Of a DNA stretch of 64,000 nt, positions 1-8,886 are shown one piece after another. The notes under the pieces are model-generated. The model had not been told where the DNA came from. It made no database searches and saw only the letters and a list, made by a program, of their open reading frames with translations. Within the stretch, counting starts at the first letter, position 1. Each line of letters begins with the position of its first letter. This stretch comes from Oceanicola sp. D3. GTDB lineage: Bacteria; Pseudomonadota; Alphaproteobacteria; Rhodobacterales; Rhodobacteraceae. The translations under genes and the position numbers were made by a program. The stretch spans positions 248,001 through 312,000 of the forward strand of contig NZ_CP040932.1 in the NCBI RefSeq assembly GCF_006351965.1, read 5' to 3'.

Positions 1-1387
1 TGCGGACCTTCTGCGGATCGGCCGCGGGCAGGTCTACCTTGTTGATCGCAACGATCATCGGCACGTTGGCGGCCTTGGCGTGGTTGATGGCCTCGATGGT
101 CTGCGGCATCACCGCGTCATCGGCGGCCACCACGAGCACGACGATATCCGTCACCTGCGCACCACGGGCACGCATGGAAGTGAAGGCGGCGTGGCCGGGC
201 GTGTCGAGGAAGCTCAGCACAGCGCCGCTATCGGTTTTCACCTGATAGGCGCCGATGTGCTGGGTGATGCCACCGGCCTCACCGGAAACAACCTTGGCGT
301 CGCGGATCGCGTCGAGCAGCGAGGTTTTGCCGTGGTCGACGTGGCCCATGATGGTGATGACGGGCGCACGCGGCTGCAGATCTTCGTCCTTGTCCTCAGC
401 GGTCTTGATGACCTGCTCGACATCGCTGTCGGAGACGCGGACGACCTTGTGGCCGAATTCCTCGATGATCAGCTCGGCTGTATCAGCGTCGATCACCTGG
501 TTCTGTGTGACCATCATGCCGTTTTGCATGAGGGCCTTCACCACCAGCGCGACCCGTTCGGCCATGCGGTTGGCCAGCTCGGACACAACGATGGTTTCGG
601 GCAGCTGAACGTCACGCACGACCTTTTCGCGGCTTTCGCCACCGCCGAGGGCCTTTTGGCGGGCACGCTCCTGCTTGCGCTTCATCGCGGCAAGCGAGCG
701 CTGACGCCCGCCTTCACCGCCCGAGAGCGCCTGGTTCAGGGTGAGCTTGCCAGCGCGGCGGCCACCGTCATCGCGGCTGCCTTTGCCACGGTTGTCACGG
801 TTGTTGTCGCGGTCGTCGCGGCCATCACGGCGCGGCGCGGGGCGGTTGCCACCACCACGCCCGCCGTCTTCAGCCGGCGCGGGGCCGGGCTGGGCTGCTG
901 CAGCGGCTGCGGCGGGCGGCGCGTTGCGCTCGGCCTTTTCGCGGGCTTTCGCTTCTTCCGCTTCGCGTTTCTTGCGAGCGTCTTCTTCTTCTTTCGCCTT
1001 CAGGGCTTCCTGGCGTTCGCGCTCTTCGCGCTCTTTCGCCTCGGCCTCTTCACGGCGGCGCTGGCGCTCGGCCTCGCGCTCTTTCTCTTCGGCCTCGCGG
1101 CGCTTGGCCTCTTCAGCCTCGGTTGCCTTGGCCGCGGCAAGCGCCTTCAGGCGGCGCTCCATCTCGGCGTCGGAAATCCCGGCGGGGCGCTTGGACGGGT
1201 CAGACCCGGCGGCTGCCGCCGCCTTTGCGCCAGCGGTGGGCGCACCGGGCTTGGGCACCACAACGCGCTTGCGCTTGGTTTCCACCACGACGTTTTTTGT
1301 GCGTCCGTGGGAGAAGCTCTGCTTCACCTGACCGGAACGCGGGCCGGTACGGAGGCCCAGGGTTTTTTTGCCGTCGCTATCGCTCAT
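1..1387 (-). CDS. infB: Translation initiation factor IF-2 (partial, 3' end outside window)
   Basis: IF-2 is the GTPase that brings fMet-tRNA to the 30S subunit. The window holds about the first 462 codons. The start ATG at 1387 opens with [15 protein letters not shown]. Residues about 60-230 are highly charged Arg/Glu/Ala-rich helix and a Gly/Arg/Asp-rich linker, typical of alphaproteobacterial IF-2. The GTPase domain follows: G1 GHVDHGKT near residue 345, G3 DTPGH near 395 and G4 NKVD near 447. Domains II-IV lie beyond the left edge. The start overlaps the end of rnpM by 11 bp, so it is the fourth gene of the rimP-nusA-rnpM-infB operon and probably translationally coupled. Confidence 0.97.
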   Translation of the reverse strand, partial: MSDSDGKKTLGLRTGPRSGQVKQSFSHGRTKNVVVETKRKRVVVPKPGAPTAGAKAAAAAGSDPSKRPAGISDAEMERRLKALAAAKATEAEEAKRREAEEKEREAERQRRREEAEAKEREERERQEALKAKEEEDARKKREAEEAKAREKAERNAPPAAAAAAAQPGPAPAEDGGRGGGNRPAPRRDGRDDRDNNRDNRGKGSRDDGGRRAGKLTLNQALSGGEGGRQRSLAAMKRKQERARQKALGGGESREKVVRDVQLPETIVVSELANRMAERVALVVKALMQNGMMVTQNQVIDADTAELIIEEFGHKVVRVSDSDVEQVIKTAEDKDEDLQPRAPVITIMGHVDHGKTSLLDAIRDAKVVSGEAGGITQHIGAYQVKTDSGAVLSFLDTPGHAAFTSMRARGAQVTDIVVLVVAADDAVMPQTIEAINHAKAANVPMIVAINKVDLPAADPQKVR

Positions 1388-2015
1388 GCGATGTTCGTCC
1401 TTTCCGGGGAGAATCCCCGCTTTCTTCGCGCAAAGCGCCAAGCTTTGCGGCGTCTTCTACAACACGCTTCGTGAGTCCGCCAGACGCAAGAGCGGCGTGT
1501 ATCACATGTTCTCTGCCGAATGCCAAACCGATTTCGTTTGCACTCAGGCAGCCTATGAAGGTTCCTTTTCCCGGCGGCGAGCTCAGCTTTGACTTGCCGC
1601 GCTCAGAACCGTCGAAAGCCTGGATCAGCACGCGGGCCTCCTCGGTAAGGAGCCAGCCTTTGACCTTTTCATATCCCGCCACCGCGCGGCCCGACTTGCG
1701 GGCAAGGGCGATGGTATCTGTTACCCGCTTGGCCATAAGCCGTTCAACCAGCTCAAAAAGACCATCGGGCACTGTGAGCTGGGTTTTCGCCGCGCGGGAA
1801 AACAGCTTCTTCTTGATCGCCTTTTCAAGCGAGGCCCGGTTAGGCGTAATCCAGATACCGCGGCCCGGCAACTTTCCGGCGATGTCGGGAACAACCTCGC
1901 CGCCGGGGCCGGCGACGAAGCGGATCAGTTTGGATATAGGGTAGCTCTCGCCGGATGCAATGCACCGGCGTTCGGGGATCTCCCCATGTTCCTTATCGCG
2001 GCCGCCGCGACTCAG
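1377..2015 (-). CDS. rnpM: YlxR/RnpM family RNA-binding protein (DUF448), probable CTG start
   Basis: The DUF448/YlxR family is encoded between nusA and infB; members bind RNA and in Firmicutes modulate RNase P. The protein is about 212 aa. Its core reads [12 protein letters not shown] (residues about 14-25), then [29 protein letters not shown] and a basic C-terminal part with the L7Ae-like segment [13 protein letters not shown]. The reading frame opens directly after the nusA stop and is in the same frame. Between that stop and the conserved PERRC motif there is no ATG, GTG or TTG. The only initiator-like codon is CTG at 2015, giving [18 protein letters not shown], which looks like a proper family N terminus. 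Starting at the TTG at 1871 would remove the conserved first domain. The family call is firm; the start is inferred. Confidence 0.88.
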   Translation of the reverse strand: MSRGGRDKEHGEIPERRCIASGESYPISKLIRFVAGPGGEVVPDIAGKLPGRGIWITPNRASLEKAIKKKLFSRAAKTQLTVPDGLFELVERLMAKRVTDTIALARKSGRAVAGYEKVKGWLLTEEARVLIQAFDGSERGKSKLSSPPGKGTFIGCLSANEIGLAFGREHVIHAALASGGLTKRVVEDAAKLGALREESGDSPRKGRTSHER

Positions 2016-2023
2016 GCCCGATC

Positions 2024-2047
2024 CCGGAGCCTGAGATCAGGCTCCGG
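2024..2047. repeat. 11-bp inverted repeat spanning the nusA stop codon
   Basis: CCGGAGCCTGA and TCAGGCTCCGG are perfect inverted arms separated by only 2 bp (GA). On the coding (minus) strand the hairpin contains the last NusA codons and its TGA stop (2037-2039). It ends about 9 nt before the proposed CTG start of rnpM. There is no T-run behind it, so it is not an intrinsic terminator. Possible roles are an RNA processing or stability element, or a structure affecting ribosome transit from nusA to rnpM. Confidence 0.7.
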
Positions 2048-3809
2048 CCTCCTCTGCTTCAGCAGCAGCTTCGGACTCTTCACCCTCATCCTCGGATGCG
2101 TCCAGTTCGGCAGGATCGACCCAGCCCAGCGAAATGCGGGCCGACATGACCATGTTTTGCGCTTCTTCCAGCGAGAGGTCGAATTTTTCCAGAATGCCGT
2201 CGTCCTTCACACGCTCGCCATCCACGGTTGTCCATCCGCCTGCCAGCTCCCAGTCGGCGCAGGTGGCGAAATCTTCGAGCGTTTTCACGCCATCTTCGGC
2301 CAGCGCCTCGATCATCTGGGGTGTGAGGCCCTCGAAGCTGACTAGGCTGTCTTCGACGCCAAGTTCACGGGCATGCTCAAGCGCCTTGCGGTTTTGCTCT
2401 TCGAGATAGTCGCGGGCACGGGCCTGAAGCTCTCCGGCGGTGCCTTCATCGACACCGTCGATCACCAGCAGCTCGTCAAGCTCGACATAGGCGACCTCTT
2501 CGAGCGAGGTGAAGCCTTCGGACACCAGCAGCTGGGCGAAGAATTCGTCCAGATCGAGGGTATCCATGAAGAGCTTGGTGCGCTCTTCGAACTCGGCTTG
2601 CCGGCGGGCGCTCTCTTCTTCCTCGGTGAGGATATCGATGTCGAGCGAGGTGAGCTGCGATGCGAGGCGCACGTTCTGGCCACGGCGACCGATGGCGAGC
2701 GAAAGCTGCTCGTCGGGCACCACGACCTCGATCTTGCCGGCCTCTTCGTCGAGCACCACCTTGGAGACCTCGGCGGGCTGCAGGGCGTTGACGAGGAAGG
2801 TGGGCTGATCGTCGTTCCAGGGGATGATGTCGATCTTCTCGCCCTGAAGCTCGTTGACCACGGCTTGCACGCGGCTGCCGCGCATACCAACACAGGCACC
2901 GACCGGGTCGATCGAGCCATCGTAGGAGATGACGGCGATTTTGGCGCGGGAGCCGGGATCACGGGCCACGGCCTTGATCTCGATGATGCCGTCGTAGATT
3001 TCGGGCACTTCCATCTTGAACAGCTCAGCCATGAACTCGGGCGCGGTGCGGCTCAGGAAAATCTGCGGGCCGCGCTGCTCGCGGCGCACGTCCTTGATAT
3101 ACACCCGGATGCGGTCGCCGGGGCGATAGCTTTCGCGGCCGATCTTCTCGTTGCGGCGCAGCACCGCCTCGCCCGCGCCGATATCGACGATGACGTTGCC
3201 ATACTCTTCGCGCTTCACCAGACCGTTGATGATGGTGCCGGCGCGATCTTTGAACTCTTCGTACTGACGATCACGCTCGGCTTCGCGGACCTTTTGCAGG
3301 ATGACCTGCTTGGCCGATTGCGCGGCGATCCGGCCCATCTCGACAGGCGGAACCTCGTCGACCAGCTCGTCGCCATCGGCGGGCGGTGCGGTTTGGTCGA
3401 CGCCTTCGGCCAGTGCCTTGTCGATCTCGGACGGGGTGCGCAGGAGGAAGCGACGGATCGGGCGGGGCTCTTCATCTTCGGCCTCGGGCTGCGACATGCC
3501 GGAGACGACGATGTAATCTTTGCCGTGGGTGCCGAGGCTCTGCTTGGCGGCCTCATGGGTCATTTCGGCCTGATAGTTTTCCAGATCAGGCTCGCCAACG
3601 ACGGTGCGGATGCGGGTGAAGGTGGCGCGCCCGGTCTTGCGGTCGATCGCCACGCGGATGTCCATCTCTGCGCCGTAGCGCGACTTGGCGGCACGGGCGA
3701 GGCTTTCTTCCATCGCTTCGATGACCAAGCCAGGGTCGATCATCTTTTCCCGGGCGACTGCCTCGGCAGTTTGCAGCAACTCCAGCTGGTTTGCGGAAGT
3801 AATGGCCAT
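2037..3809 (-). CDS. nusA: Transcription termination/antitermination factor NusA
   Basis: NusA binds RNA polymerase and modulates pausing, intrinsic termination and antitermination. The protein is 590 aa. The N-terminal RNAP-binding domain ([22 protein letters not shown]) carries a longer acidic insertion at about 85-145 than E. coli NusA. It is followed by an S1 domain near 160-230, KH1 ([11 protein letters not shown]), KH2 ([16 protein letters not shown]), two helix-hairpin-helix repeats and an acidic Ala/Glu tail ending EAEEAGA. The start ATG overlaps the rimP stop (TGATG) and is preceded by GGAGGACAAC, a strong Shine-Dalgarno. NusA stimulates hairpin termination, so the terminator in the operon leader would allow autoregulation (inference). 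Confidence 0.98.
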   Translation of the reverse strand: MAITSANQLELLQTAEAVAREKMIDPGLVIEAMEESLARAAKSRYGAEMDIRVAIDRKTGRATFTRIRTVVGEPDLENYQAEMTHEAAKQSLGTHGKDYIVVSGMSQPEAEDEEPRPIRRFLLRTPSEIDKALAEGVDQTAPPADGDELVDEVPPVEMGRIAAQSAKQVILQKVREAERDRQYEEFKDRAGTIINGLVKREEYGNVIVDIGAGEAVLRRNEKIGRESYRPGDRIRVYIKDVRREQRGPQIFLSRTAPEFMAELFKMEVPEIYDGIIEIKAVARDPGSRAKIAVISYDGSIDPVGACVGMRGSRVQAVVNELQGEKIDIIPWNDDQPTFLVNALQPAEVSKVVLDEEAGKIEVVVPDEQLSLAIGRRGQNVRLASQLTSLDIDILTEEEESARRQAEFEERTKLFMDTLDLDEFFAQLLVSEGFTSLEEVAYVELDELLVIDGVDEGTAGELQARARDYLEEQNRKALEHARELGVEDSLVSFEGLTPQMIEALAEDGVKTLEDFATCADWELAGGWTTVDGERVKDDGILEKFDLSLEEAQNMVMSARISLGWVDPAELDASEDEGEESEAAAEAEEAGA

Positions 3810-4396
3810 CAGTTGTCCTCCTGACCGTCCATGAGGGTTTGCACCTCGTCAAATTGGGTTTCGTCGACTTCGCCGGCGTCCTTGCGGTGGCGCAGCACGT
3901 CGCGGATGAGTTCGTCGGTGAGCACGAGCTTGGCGTCGGAGAGCCAGTCAAACTGCAGGCCGATAGTGAGCGGCTCGCCGTGCTCTTCGATCTCGATCAG
4001 CACTTCGGAGCCCTCGGTGCCCGCCAGCTCGCCCTTGAAGCGGCGGCGGCCGTCGATCATTTCGGTGGTTTCGAGCTTGGCCTCGTAGCCTTCCCAGCGG
4101 TCAAAATCCTTGAGCCGGGTCAGGGGCCGGTCGATGCCGGGGGAGGAAACTTCGAGCGTATACTCATCCTCGATCGGGTCTTCGACGTCGAGCACGGCGG
4201 AAACGGCGGTGGAGATGCGGGCGCAGTCATCCACCTCGATGCCGCCCTCGGGCTTCTCGGCCATGATCTGAAGGTTCGCCGTTTTGCCGCCCATGAGGCG
4301 CAGGCGCACCAGCTCGAATCCCATGCCTTCAAGCACGGGCGAGACGATCTCGGCCATGCGCTGATCCATTCCGGTCTTGGCGATAAGGTCGGTCAT
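3809..4396 (-). CDS. rimP: Ribosome maturation factor RimP
   Basis: RimP assists assembly of the 30S subunit. The 195 aa protein has the usual two domains: an N-terminal alpha/beta domain ([21 protein letters not shown], then [13 protein letters not shown] and [11 protein letters not shown]) and a C-terminal Sm-like barrel from about residue 95, with an acidic tail. It is the first gene of the operon and overlaps nusA by one base. The Shine-Dalgarno before ATG 4396 is weak. The start lies only about 26 nt downstream of the T-tract of an intrinsic terminator, so transcription must read through that terminator to express the operon. Confidence 0.97.
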   Translation of the reverse strand: MTDLIAKTGMDQRMAEIVSPVLEGMGFELVRLRLMGGKTANLQIMAEKPEGGIEVDDCARISTAVSAVLDVEDPIEDEYTLEVSSPGIDRPLTRLKDFDRWEGYEAKLETTEMIDGRRRFKGELAGTEGSEVLIEIEEHGEPLTIGLQFDWLSDAKLVLTDELIRDVLRHRKDAGEVDETQFDEVQTLMDGQEDN

Positions 4397-4422
4397 GATC
4401 TGGGTAGGGGCCTTTCGGGCAC

Positions 4423-4446
4423 AAAAAAACGGGCGCTGCGGCCCGT
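4423..4446 (-). terminator. Intrinsic terminator inside the rimP operon leader (attenuator candidate)
   Basis: On the minus strand ACGGGC-cgcagc-GCCCGT is followed directly by seven T residues. It points toward rimP. No minus-strand gene lies upstream that it could close, because the next genes upstream are on the plus strand. It sits about 50-70 nt after the predicted start site, so it is best read as a leader attenuator controlling rimP-nusA-rnpM-infB. Confidence 0.8.
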
Positions 4447-4501
4447 CGGAAGTTCCGGTGGAGTGTCGGGGGTGGAGGCCGACGCTGCCGCTGTTGAGGG
4501 G

Positions 4502-4530
4502 AATATAGGCCTGTGCGGGGCGAATCGCAA
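4502..4530 (-). promoter_or_regulatory. Sigma-70 type promoter of the rimP-nusA-infB operon
   Basis: On the minus strand TTGCGA (4530-4525) and TATATT (4507-4502) are separated by 17 bp, a very good match to the housekeeping consensus. The predicted transcription start is near 4495, giving a leader of about 100 nt that contains the terminator at 4446-4423. Confidence 0.7.
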
Positions 4531-4619
4531 GGGGGTTTGGTTGTGGGCGTTGCGGGGGGCGAGAAAGTTATTACGATAGGTTGTGGGGATTGCGTGGTTT
4601 GAGTGGTTTGAGCGGGTCT

Positions 4620-5036
4620 ATGCAGCTGATGTTGAGAGCGACCAGCATGGTGGCGATGCTCTTGGTCCTCCCGCACTGCGTGGCCAACGGGTTTCGCCCG
4701 CCACCGCATCTCGATGTCGAGCGCAACCTCGTAATGGAATGCCTTACTCACTTTGACACCATAAGGAACTTCAACGCCGATGGTGGGCGGTGTGAGCCCT
4801 TGGGGGCATGCGCGAGAGACCAAGCCGAACGGACCTACCTTGGTACATACCCCGCCTGGCGTCCCTACGAGCGGGTCATGGAGACCGAAAATCAGAAATT
4901 CACGCCGGTGGCGGAGATGCGGGCCAATGCGGAGGCCGGGACAGCGAAGATGCGCGAGGTTTTTGGCTTGATCGTTCAGGTGCGGAAGACCTGTCTGGCG
5001 CGAACGGGGCTGACGGAAGAGTTAGGGGACGGCTAA
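4620..5036 (+). CDS. Small exported protein, copy 1 of a tandem pair, unknown function
   Basis: About 138 aa from ATG 4620 (MQLMLRATSMVAMLLVLPHC); a TTG at 4581 in the same frame would add 13 poorly supported residues. The N terminus is a hydrophobic signal sequence ending in LPHC. The lipobox is poor, so it may be a periplasmic protein rather than a lipoprotein. The mature part has four further Cys residues and the motifs ANGFRPPPHLDV, YLGTYPAWR and FTPVAEMRANAEAGTA. It is clearly paralogous to the next gene, and the last third is nearly identical. I do not recognise a family. It is transcribed divergently from the rimP operon. Confidence 0.75.
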   Translation: MQLMLRATSMVAMLLVLPHCVANGFRPPPHLDVERNLVMECLTHFDTIRNFNADGGRCEPLGACARDQAERTYLGTYPAWRPYERVMETENQKFTPVAEMRANAEAGTAKMREVFGLIVQVRKTCLARTGLTEELGDG

Positions 5037-5076
5037 GTGCCGGGAAGTTCAGGGCCTTGACGATGGATGGCTTAGG

Positions 5077-5505
5077 ATGATGCGAGGGCGGGGAAGGAGC
5101 TTACGGGTTATAGCCATAGTCTTGGGGCTTCTTCCACTTCAGCAATGCGTAGCCAATGGCTTCAGAGCGCCGCCGCATGTGGATGTGGGAGCGAACATTG
5201 TTGCTGAGTGCCAGATACACTTTGACACGCTCCGAAATTTCCAAGCCGATGGGGGGCGATGTCAGGCATTGCGTGACTGTGCGCAGGACGAAGCGGAGAT
5301 GACTTACCTCGGCACCTACCCGGCTTGGCGCGCATATGAGCGGGTGGCGGAAACCGAGAACCAGCAGTTTACGCCGGTGGCGGAGATGCGGGCCAATGCG
5401 GAGGCCGGGACAGCGGAGATGCGCGAGGTCTTCGCGATCATCATGCAGGTGCGGAAGACCTGTCTGGCGCGGGTGGGGCTGACCGAAGAGTTGGGGGACG
5501 GTTAG
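5077..5505 (+). CDS. Small exported protein, copy 2 of a tandem pair, unknown function
   Basis: 142 aa with a signal sequence (MMRGRGRSLRVIAIVLGLLP then LQQC). It shares with the preceding protein the blocks ANGFR-PPH-DV, ECxxHFDT-RNF-ADGGRC, TYLGTYPAWR-YERV-ETENQ and the C-terminal block from FTPVAEMRANAEAGTA to TEELGDG. The gap between the two genes is about 40 bp, so they are probably co-transcribed. DNA identity is highest in the 3' third (runs of about 45 and 25 identical bases) and low over the signal sequence, suggesting duplication followed by local gene conversion. Function unknown. Confidence 0.78.
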   Translation: MMRGRGRSLRVIAIVLGLLPLQQCVANGFRAPPHVDVGANIVAECQIHFDTLRNFQADGGRCQALRDCAQDEAEMTYLGTYPAWRAYERVAETENQQFTPVAEMRANAEAGTAEMREVFAIIMQVRKTCLARVGLTEELGDG

Positions 5506-6491
5506 AAGCCGTAAAGCTCGGGTGCCTTGGCAATCCCCCGCGTTGCTCGCACCAGTTCCGCAGATATTCCCGGCTCAGAGAGGGCGTGGCCGGCGTTGGG
5601 GATCATGCGGAGGGTGCCGCGGGGCCAGCGCTCGCAGAGGGCTTGCGCGGCCTCGGGGGGGCAGATCATATCGTAACGGCCTTGCACCACCGTGCCGGGG
5701 ATGTGGGCGATTTCGGGCATGTCGGCGAGGATCTGGCCGTCTTGCCGCAAAAAGCCGGCGTTGGAGAAGTAGTGATTTTCGATCCGCGCAAAGGCCCGGG
5801 CGTAGCTGCCGGAGCCTTCGCCTATGTGGCTGTGGCTCTCCATCGAGGCGAGCGCATTCTCCCACCCCGCCCAGCGCTGCGCGAGGCGGGTTTCTTCCAT
5901 CAGGTCGCCGCAGAAGAGGCGCTTGTTGTAGGCGGCGATGAAATCTTCGTGCTCGGCCTCGGGGATGAATTCGATGAACCGCTTCCAGACATCGGGGAAG
6001 AACCGCGCCGCGCCGCCGCCGTAGAACCATTGCAGCTCGCGCTGGGTCATCAGGAAGACGCCGCGCAGCACCAGGTAGGCGGCGTGCTCGGGGTGGGCCT
6101 GCGCGTAGAGCAGGGAAAGCGTGGCGCCCCAGCTGCCGCCGAACACGACCCAGCGATCAATGCCGAGGATTTCGCGGATGCGCTCGATGTCGGCGATCAG
6201 GTCTTGCGTGGTGTTGTTTTCGACCGAGGCAAAGGGGCGCGAGCGGCCGCAACCGCGCTGATCGAAGAGCACCACGCGATACCGCTCCGGGTCGAAATAG
6301 CGGCGCATGGCGGGGGAGCAGCCGCCACCGGGGCCGCCGTGGAGCACCACCGCCGGAATCCCCTGCGGATTGCCACATTGCTCGACATAGATCGAGTGGC
6401 CGCCCGGCATGTCGATCATCCGCTGGTCGAACGGGCTGATCGCCGGGTAGAGGTGACGGTATGCGCTGTTATGACCCGCGTTTTTGTCCAT
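5502..6491 (-). CDS. pip: Proline iminopeptidase (alpha/beta hydrolase, peptidase family S33)
   Basis: Removes N-terminal proline from peptides. 329 aa from ATG 6491 (MDKNAGHNSAYRHLYPAISP). The family landmarks are the oxyanion segment HGGPGGGC (residues 51-58), DQRGCGRS (77-84), the nucleophile elbow GGSWGAT with Ser120, and the catalytic His in NAGHALSEPG near the C terminus. The reading frame is open further upstream into ubiG on the opposite strand, but that extension is an artefact: family members start with this YPAI segment. It ends 4 bp inside the 3' end of the exported-protein gene on the opposite strand. Confidence 0.95.
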   Translation of the reverse strand: MDKNAGHNSAYRHLYPAISPFDQRMIDMPGGHSIYVEQCGNPQGIPAVVLHGGPGGGCSPAMRRYFDPERYRVVLFDQRGCGRSRPFASVENNTTQDLIADIERIREILGIDRWVVFGGSWGATLSLLYAQAHPEHAAYLVLRGVFLMTQRELQWFYGGGAARFFPDVWKRFIEFIPEAEHEDFIAAYNKRLFCGDLMEETRLAQRWAGWENALASMESHSHIGEGSGSYARAFARIENHYFSNAGFLRQDGQILADMPEIAHIPGTVVQGRYDMICPPEAAQALCERWPRGTLRMIPNAGHALSEPGISAELVRATRGIAKAPELYGF

Positions 6492-6548
6492 GCCTGAGCT
6501 ATATAGGCTGACGGGGCGCGGGACCATGGGTTGAGAGGGAGATTTTCG

Positions 6549-7289
6549 ATGGCAGTCGACACGACAGACCCGGCAGAGCTGGCCAAATTCGAGGCGATGG
6601 CGGCGGAATGGTGGGATGCGGAGGGCAAGTTCAAGCCGCTGCACATGATGAACCCGGTGCGGCTGGATTACATCTGCGACCAGATCGCCGCCGAGTTTGA
6701 CCGGGATCGGGCCGGAACAGAGCCTTTTTCCGGGCTTTGTGTGCTGGACATCGGCTGCGGTGGCGGTCTGCTGAGCGAGCCGATGGCGCGGATGGGGGCC
6801 GAGGTGGTGGGCGCGGATGCCGCCGCGGGCAACATCCCCGTGGCGAAGGTTCATGCCGAGCAGTCGGGGCTGGAGATTGACTATCGTCACACCACCGCAG
6901 AGGCGCTGGCCGAGGCCGGCGAGCAGTTTGACGTGGTGCTGAACATGGAGGTGGTGGAGCACGTGGCCTCGCCGCCCGACTACCTGGAAGCCTGCCAGAA
7001 ACTGCTTAAGCCCGGTGGGCTGATGATTTGCTCCACCATCAACCGCAACCCTAAGAGCTTTGCCGTTGCGATTGTGGGCGCAGAATGGGTGATGCGCTGG
7101 CTGCCCAAGGGCACGCATGACTGGAAGAAGTTCATCACGCCCGATGAGCTTTACGAGTTGCTGCGTGGCGCGGGGCTTGATCCGGTGGATCGGAAGGGGT
7201 TTGTCTTCAATCCGCTCGCCTGGAGTTGGAGCATGAGTGACCGCGACCTGAGCGTCAACTACGTGACGGCGAGTGTGAAGGCGGCGTAA
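6549..7289 (+). CDS. ubiG: Ubiquinone biosynthesis O-methyltransferase UbiG
   Basis: Performs both O-methylations in ubiquinone synthesis using S-adenosylmethionine. 246 aa from ATG 6549 ([22 protein letters not shown]), preceded by GAGAGGGAG. It shows the UbiG N terminus with [21 protein letters not shown] motif [15 protein letters not shown], motif II region [31 protein letters not shown], and the C-terminal [17 protein letters not shown] segment. It is divergent from pip across about 57 bp and convergent with the MarR gene. Confidence 0.97.
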   Translation: MAVDTTDPAELAKFEAMAAEWWDAEGKFKPLHMMNPVRLDYICDQIAAEFDRDRAGTEPFSGLCVLDIGCGGGLLSEPMARMGAEVVGADAAAGNIPVAKVHAEQSGLEIDYRHTTAEALAEAGEQFDVVLNMEVVEHVASPPDYLEACQKLLKPGGLMICSTINRNPKSFAVAIVGAEWVMRWLPKGTHDWKKFITPDELYELLRGAGLDPVDRKGFVFNPLAWSWSMSDRDLSVNYVTASVKAA

Positions 7290-7310
7290 GGCGGCGGGAA
7301 AAATTCCGCC

Positions 7311-7796
7311 CTATGGCTCTTCGCGGGCGCCGAGCTTTTGGCGCAGCTCTCGCATGACCGGGAGCATGGAGCGCACCTTGTCGCTGCCGATCTCCGACAC
7401 GATGGCGGCGATGACGGGGCTGACCGAGGCGATGGCGGCATCGCGCGCAGCTCGACCGGATGGGCTGATGGAGACCATCTTGCGCCGGGCATCATCCCAA
7501 TCGGGGCGGATGTGCACGTAGCCTGCCCATTCTAACTTGTTCAGCGTGTTGGTCATTGCCCCACGGGTCAGGTGGAAGGCCTGCGCGAGCTGGGCCGGGC
7601 TGCGCTCTTCTCCGATGTGAGCGAGATGGTTGAGCACCGAGAAATGGCTGATCTCCATACCCTTGGGCAGCGCCTTCGACATCCGGTTGCGCGCGAGCTG
7701 CTCGGCGGTGAGCAGTTCGGAAAACAGCGCGACGGCCAGAGTATCTGAGATTTCAACAGCCATGCAGGGGTCAGGGGCCTTCGAAAGGGCGATCAT
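7311..7796 (-). CDS. MarR family transcriptional regulator
   Basis: 161 aa winged-helix regulator if started at ATG 7796; ATG 7763 (MAVEISDTLAVALFSEL) is an equally plausible start giving 150 aa. The sequence shows the MarR core: helix HFSVLNHLAHIGEERSPAQLAQAFHLTRGAMTNTLNKLE (recognition helix), followed by the wing GYVHIRPDWDDARRKMVSISPSGR. The 7796 start lies inside the 3' end of the upstream amidase gene (26 bp overlap), so it is probably co-transcribed with the amidase and glutaredoxin. The ligand and targets cannot be told from sequence. Confidence 0.9.
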   Translation of the reverse strand: MIALSKAPDPCMAVEISDTLAVALFSELLTAEQLARNRMSKALPKGMEISHFSVLNHLAHIGEERSPAQLAQAFHLTRGAMTNTLNKLEWAGYVHIRPDWDDARRKMVSISPSGRAARDAAIASVSPVIAAIVSEIGSDKVRSMLPVMRELRQKLGAREEP

Positions 7797-8601
7797 GGGT
7801 TAGCGCGGGGATCTTGTGGCGCGCATCGTCCACATCGGAGAGGTCCAGGTCAACTGTGATCACATCGGGTGCGTCACCACCGTCCGCCAGCACCTCACCC
7901 CAAGGGGACACAACGAGCGAGTGGCCATGGCTGCGGCGGGTGCGTCCTGCGGTGCCGGGATGGGTGCCACATTGGGCGGGGGCGAGCACGTAAGCCCCGG
8001 TTTCGATGGCACGGGCTTGCAGCAGCGGCTGCCAATGCGCTGGGCCGGTGCCGGGCGAGAAGGCGGATGGGACGGCGATGATTTGAGCGCCCGCCTTTGC
8101 CAGACCGCGATAGAGATGCGGGAAGCGGAGATCGTAGCAGATGGTGAGGCCAATCGCTGCCAGCGGTGTTTGGGCTAAGACAGAGACGTTTCCGGGTCGG
8201 TAGCCCGCGCTCTCGCGGTAGGTTTCCGTTTCGCTCACCTGAACGTCGAACATGTGAATCTTATCATACCGCGCGACGACCTCACCGCTCGGCCCGATCA
8301 GGAAGGAACGGTTGGCAAATCGGCCATCGGGATCGTCTGTTTTGACGGCGATGGAGCCGAGGAGGAGGTGCTTGCCGAGGCGTGCGGCGGCCTCGCGGAA
8401 GGCGGCAAGCGTTGGGTCGTCAGGCTCGTGGCGCAACACTTGCTGCTGGCGGGTGCGGCTGGAGGACACGCAGTTGGTGACCTCTGGCGTCAAGATCAGG
8501 TCGGCGCCCTCCTGCACGGCTTGTTCGACCATCCCGAGCATCACCGGCAGGTTGGCCTCGGGATCATCGGAGCTGGTGAGTTGGAGGAGGGAAGCCCGCA
8601 T
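7771..8601 (-). CDS. Carbon-nitrogen hydrolase, Nit1/Nit2-like (deaminated glutathione amidase type)
   Basis: 276 aa nitrilase-superfamily amidase. The Glu-Lys-Cys triad is visible: Glu in LILTPEVTN (about 40), Lys in VARYDKIHMFDV (about 113) and Cys in LTICYDLRFPHLYR (about 154). RYDKIHMFDV and CYDLRFP are typical of the Nit1/NitA branch, which hydrolyses deaminated glutathione or omega-amides of 2-oxoacids. It is immediately downstream of glutaredoxin (stop/start overlap at 8601), which fits a role in thiol metabolism. The substrate assignment is by family only. Confidence 0.9.
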   Translation of the reverse strand: MRASLLQLTSSDDPEANLPVMLGMVEQAVQEGADLILTPEVTNCVSSSRTRQQQVLRHEPDDPTLAAFREAAARLGKHLLLGSIAVKTDDPDGRFANRSFLIGPSGEVVARYDKIHMFDVQVSETETYRESAGYRPGNVSVLAQTPLAAIGLTICYDLRFPHLYRGLAKAGAQIIAVPSAFSPGTGPAHWQPLLQARAIETGAYVLAPAQCGTHPGTAGRTRRSHGHSLVVSPWGEVLADGGDAPDVITVDLDLSDVDDARHKIPALTHDRPFEGP

Positions 8602-8858
8602 CAGGCGAGCATTGGCTCGAGCTTGCCGGCGCTCTCCAATTCGTAGAGATCATCACACCCGCCAACATGGGTTTCGCCGATGAAAATTTGCGGCACGGTG
8701 TGACGGCCGCCTGATCTGTCCATCATCTCGGAGCGGCGGCCGGGCTCTTCAAACAGGTTCACTTCGGTGAATTCGACGCCCTTGGAGGCGAGGAGGCGTT
8801 TGGCGGCCGTGCAGAAGCCGCAGATGGGTGTAGTATAGATCTCGATTGGCACGGGCAT
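8601..8858 (-). CDS. grxC: Glutaredoxin 3 (GrxC type)
   Basis: 85 aa dithiol glutaredoxin that reduces protein disulfides and mixed disulfides with glutathione. The active site is CGFC at residues 13-16, with TVPQIFIG (cis-Pro, glutathione-binding) and GGCDDLYELE near the C terminus; all are diagnostic for bacterial GrxC. It is the first gene of grxC-nit-marR, with the amidase start overlapping its stop. Confidence 0.95.
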   Translation of the reverse strand: MPVPIEIYTTPICGFCTAAKRLLASKGVEFTEVNLFEEPGRRSEMMDRSGGRHTVPQIFIGETHVGGCDDLYELESAGKLEPMLA

Positions 8859-8886
8859 GGCTGGTCCTTTCGGGTTCCGGCCATAC

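Noticed and set aside
80-3824. Long open frames on the plus strand opposite infB and nusA
   Set aside because: They mirror high-GC, strongly biased codons of genuine minus-strand genes, show low-complexity Ala/Gly/His composition and match no family.
5502-7118. A 538-residue form of the proline iminopeptidase
   Set aside because: The extra N-terminal part is the antisense of ubiG. Family members start near MDKNAGHNSAYRHLYP.
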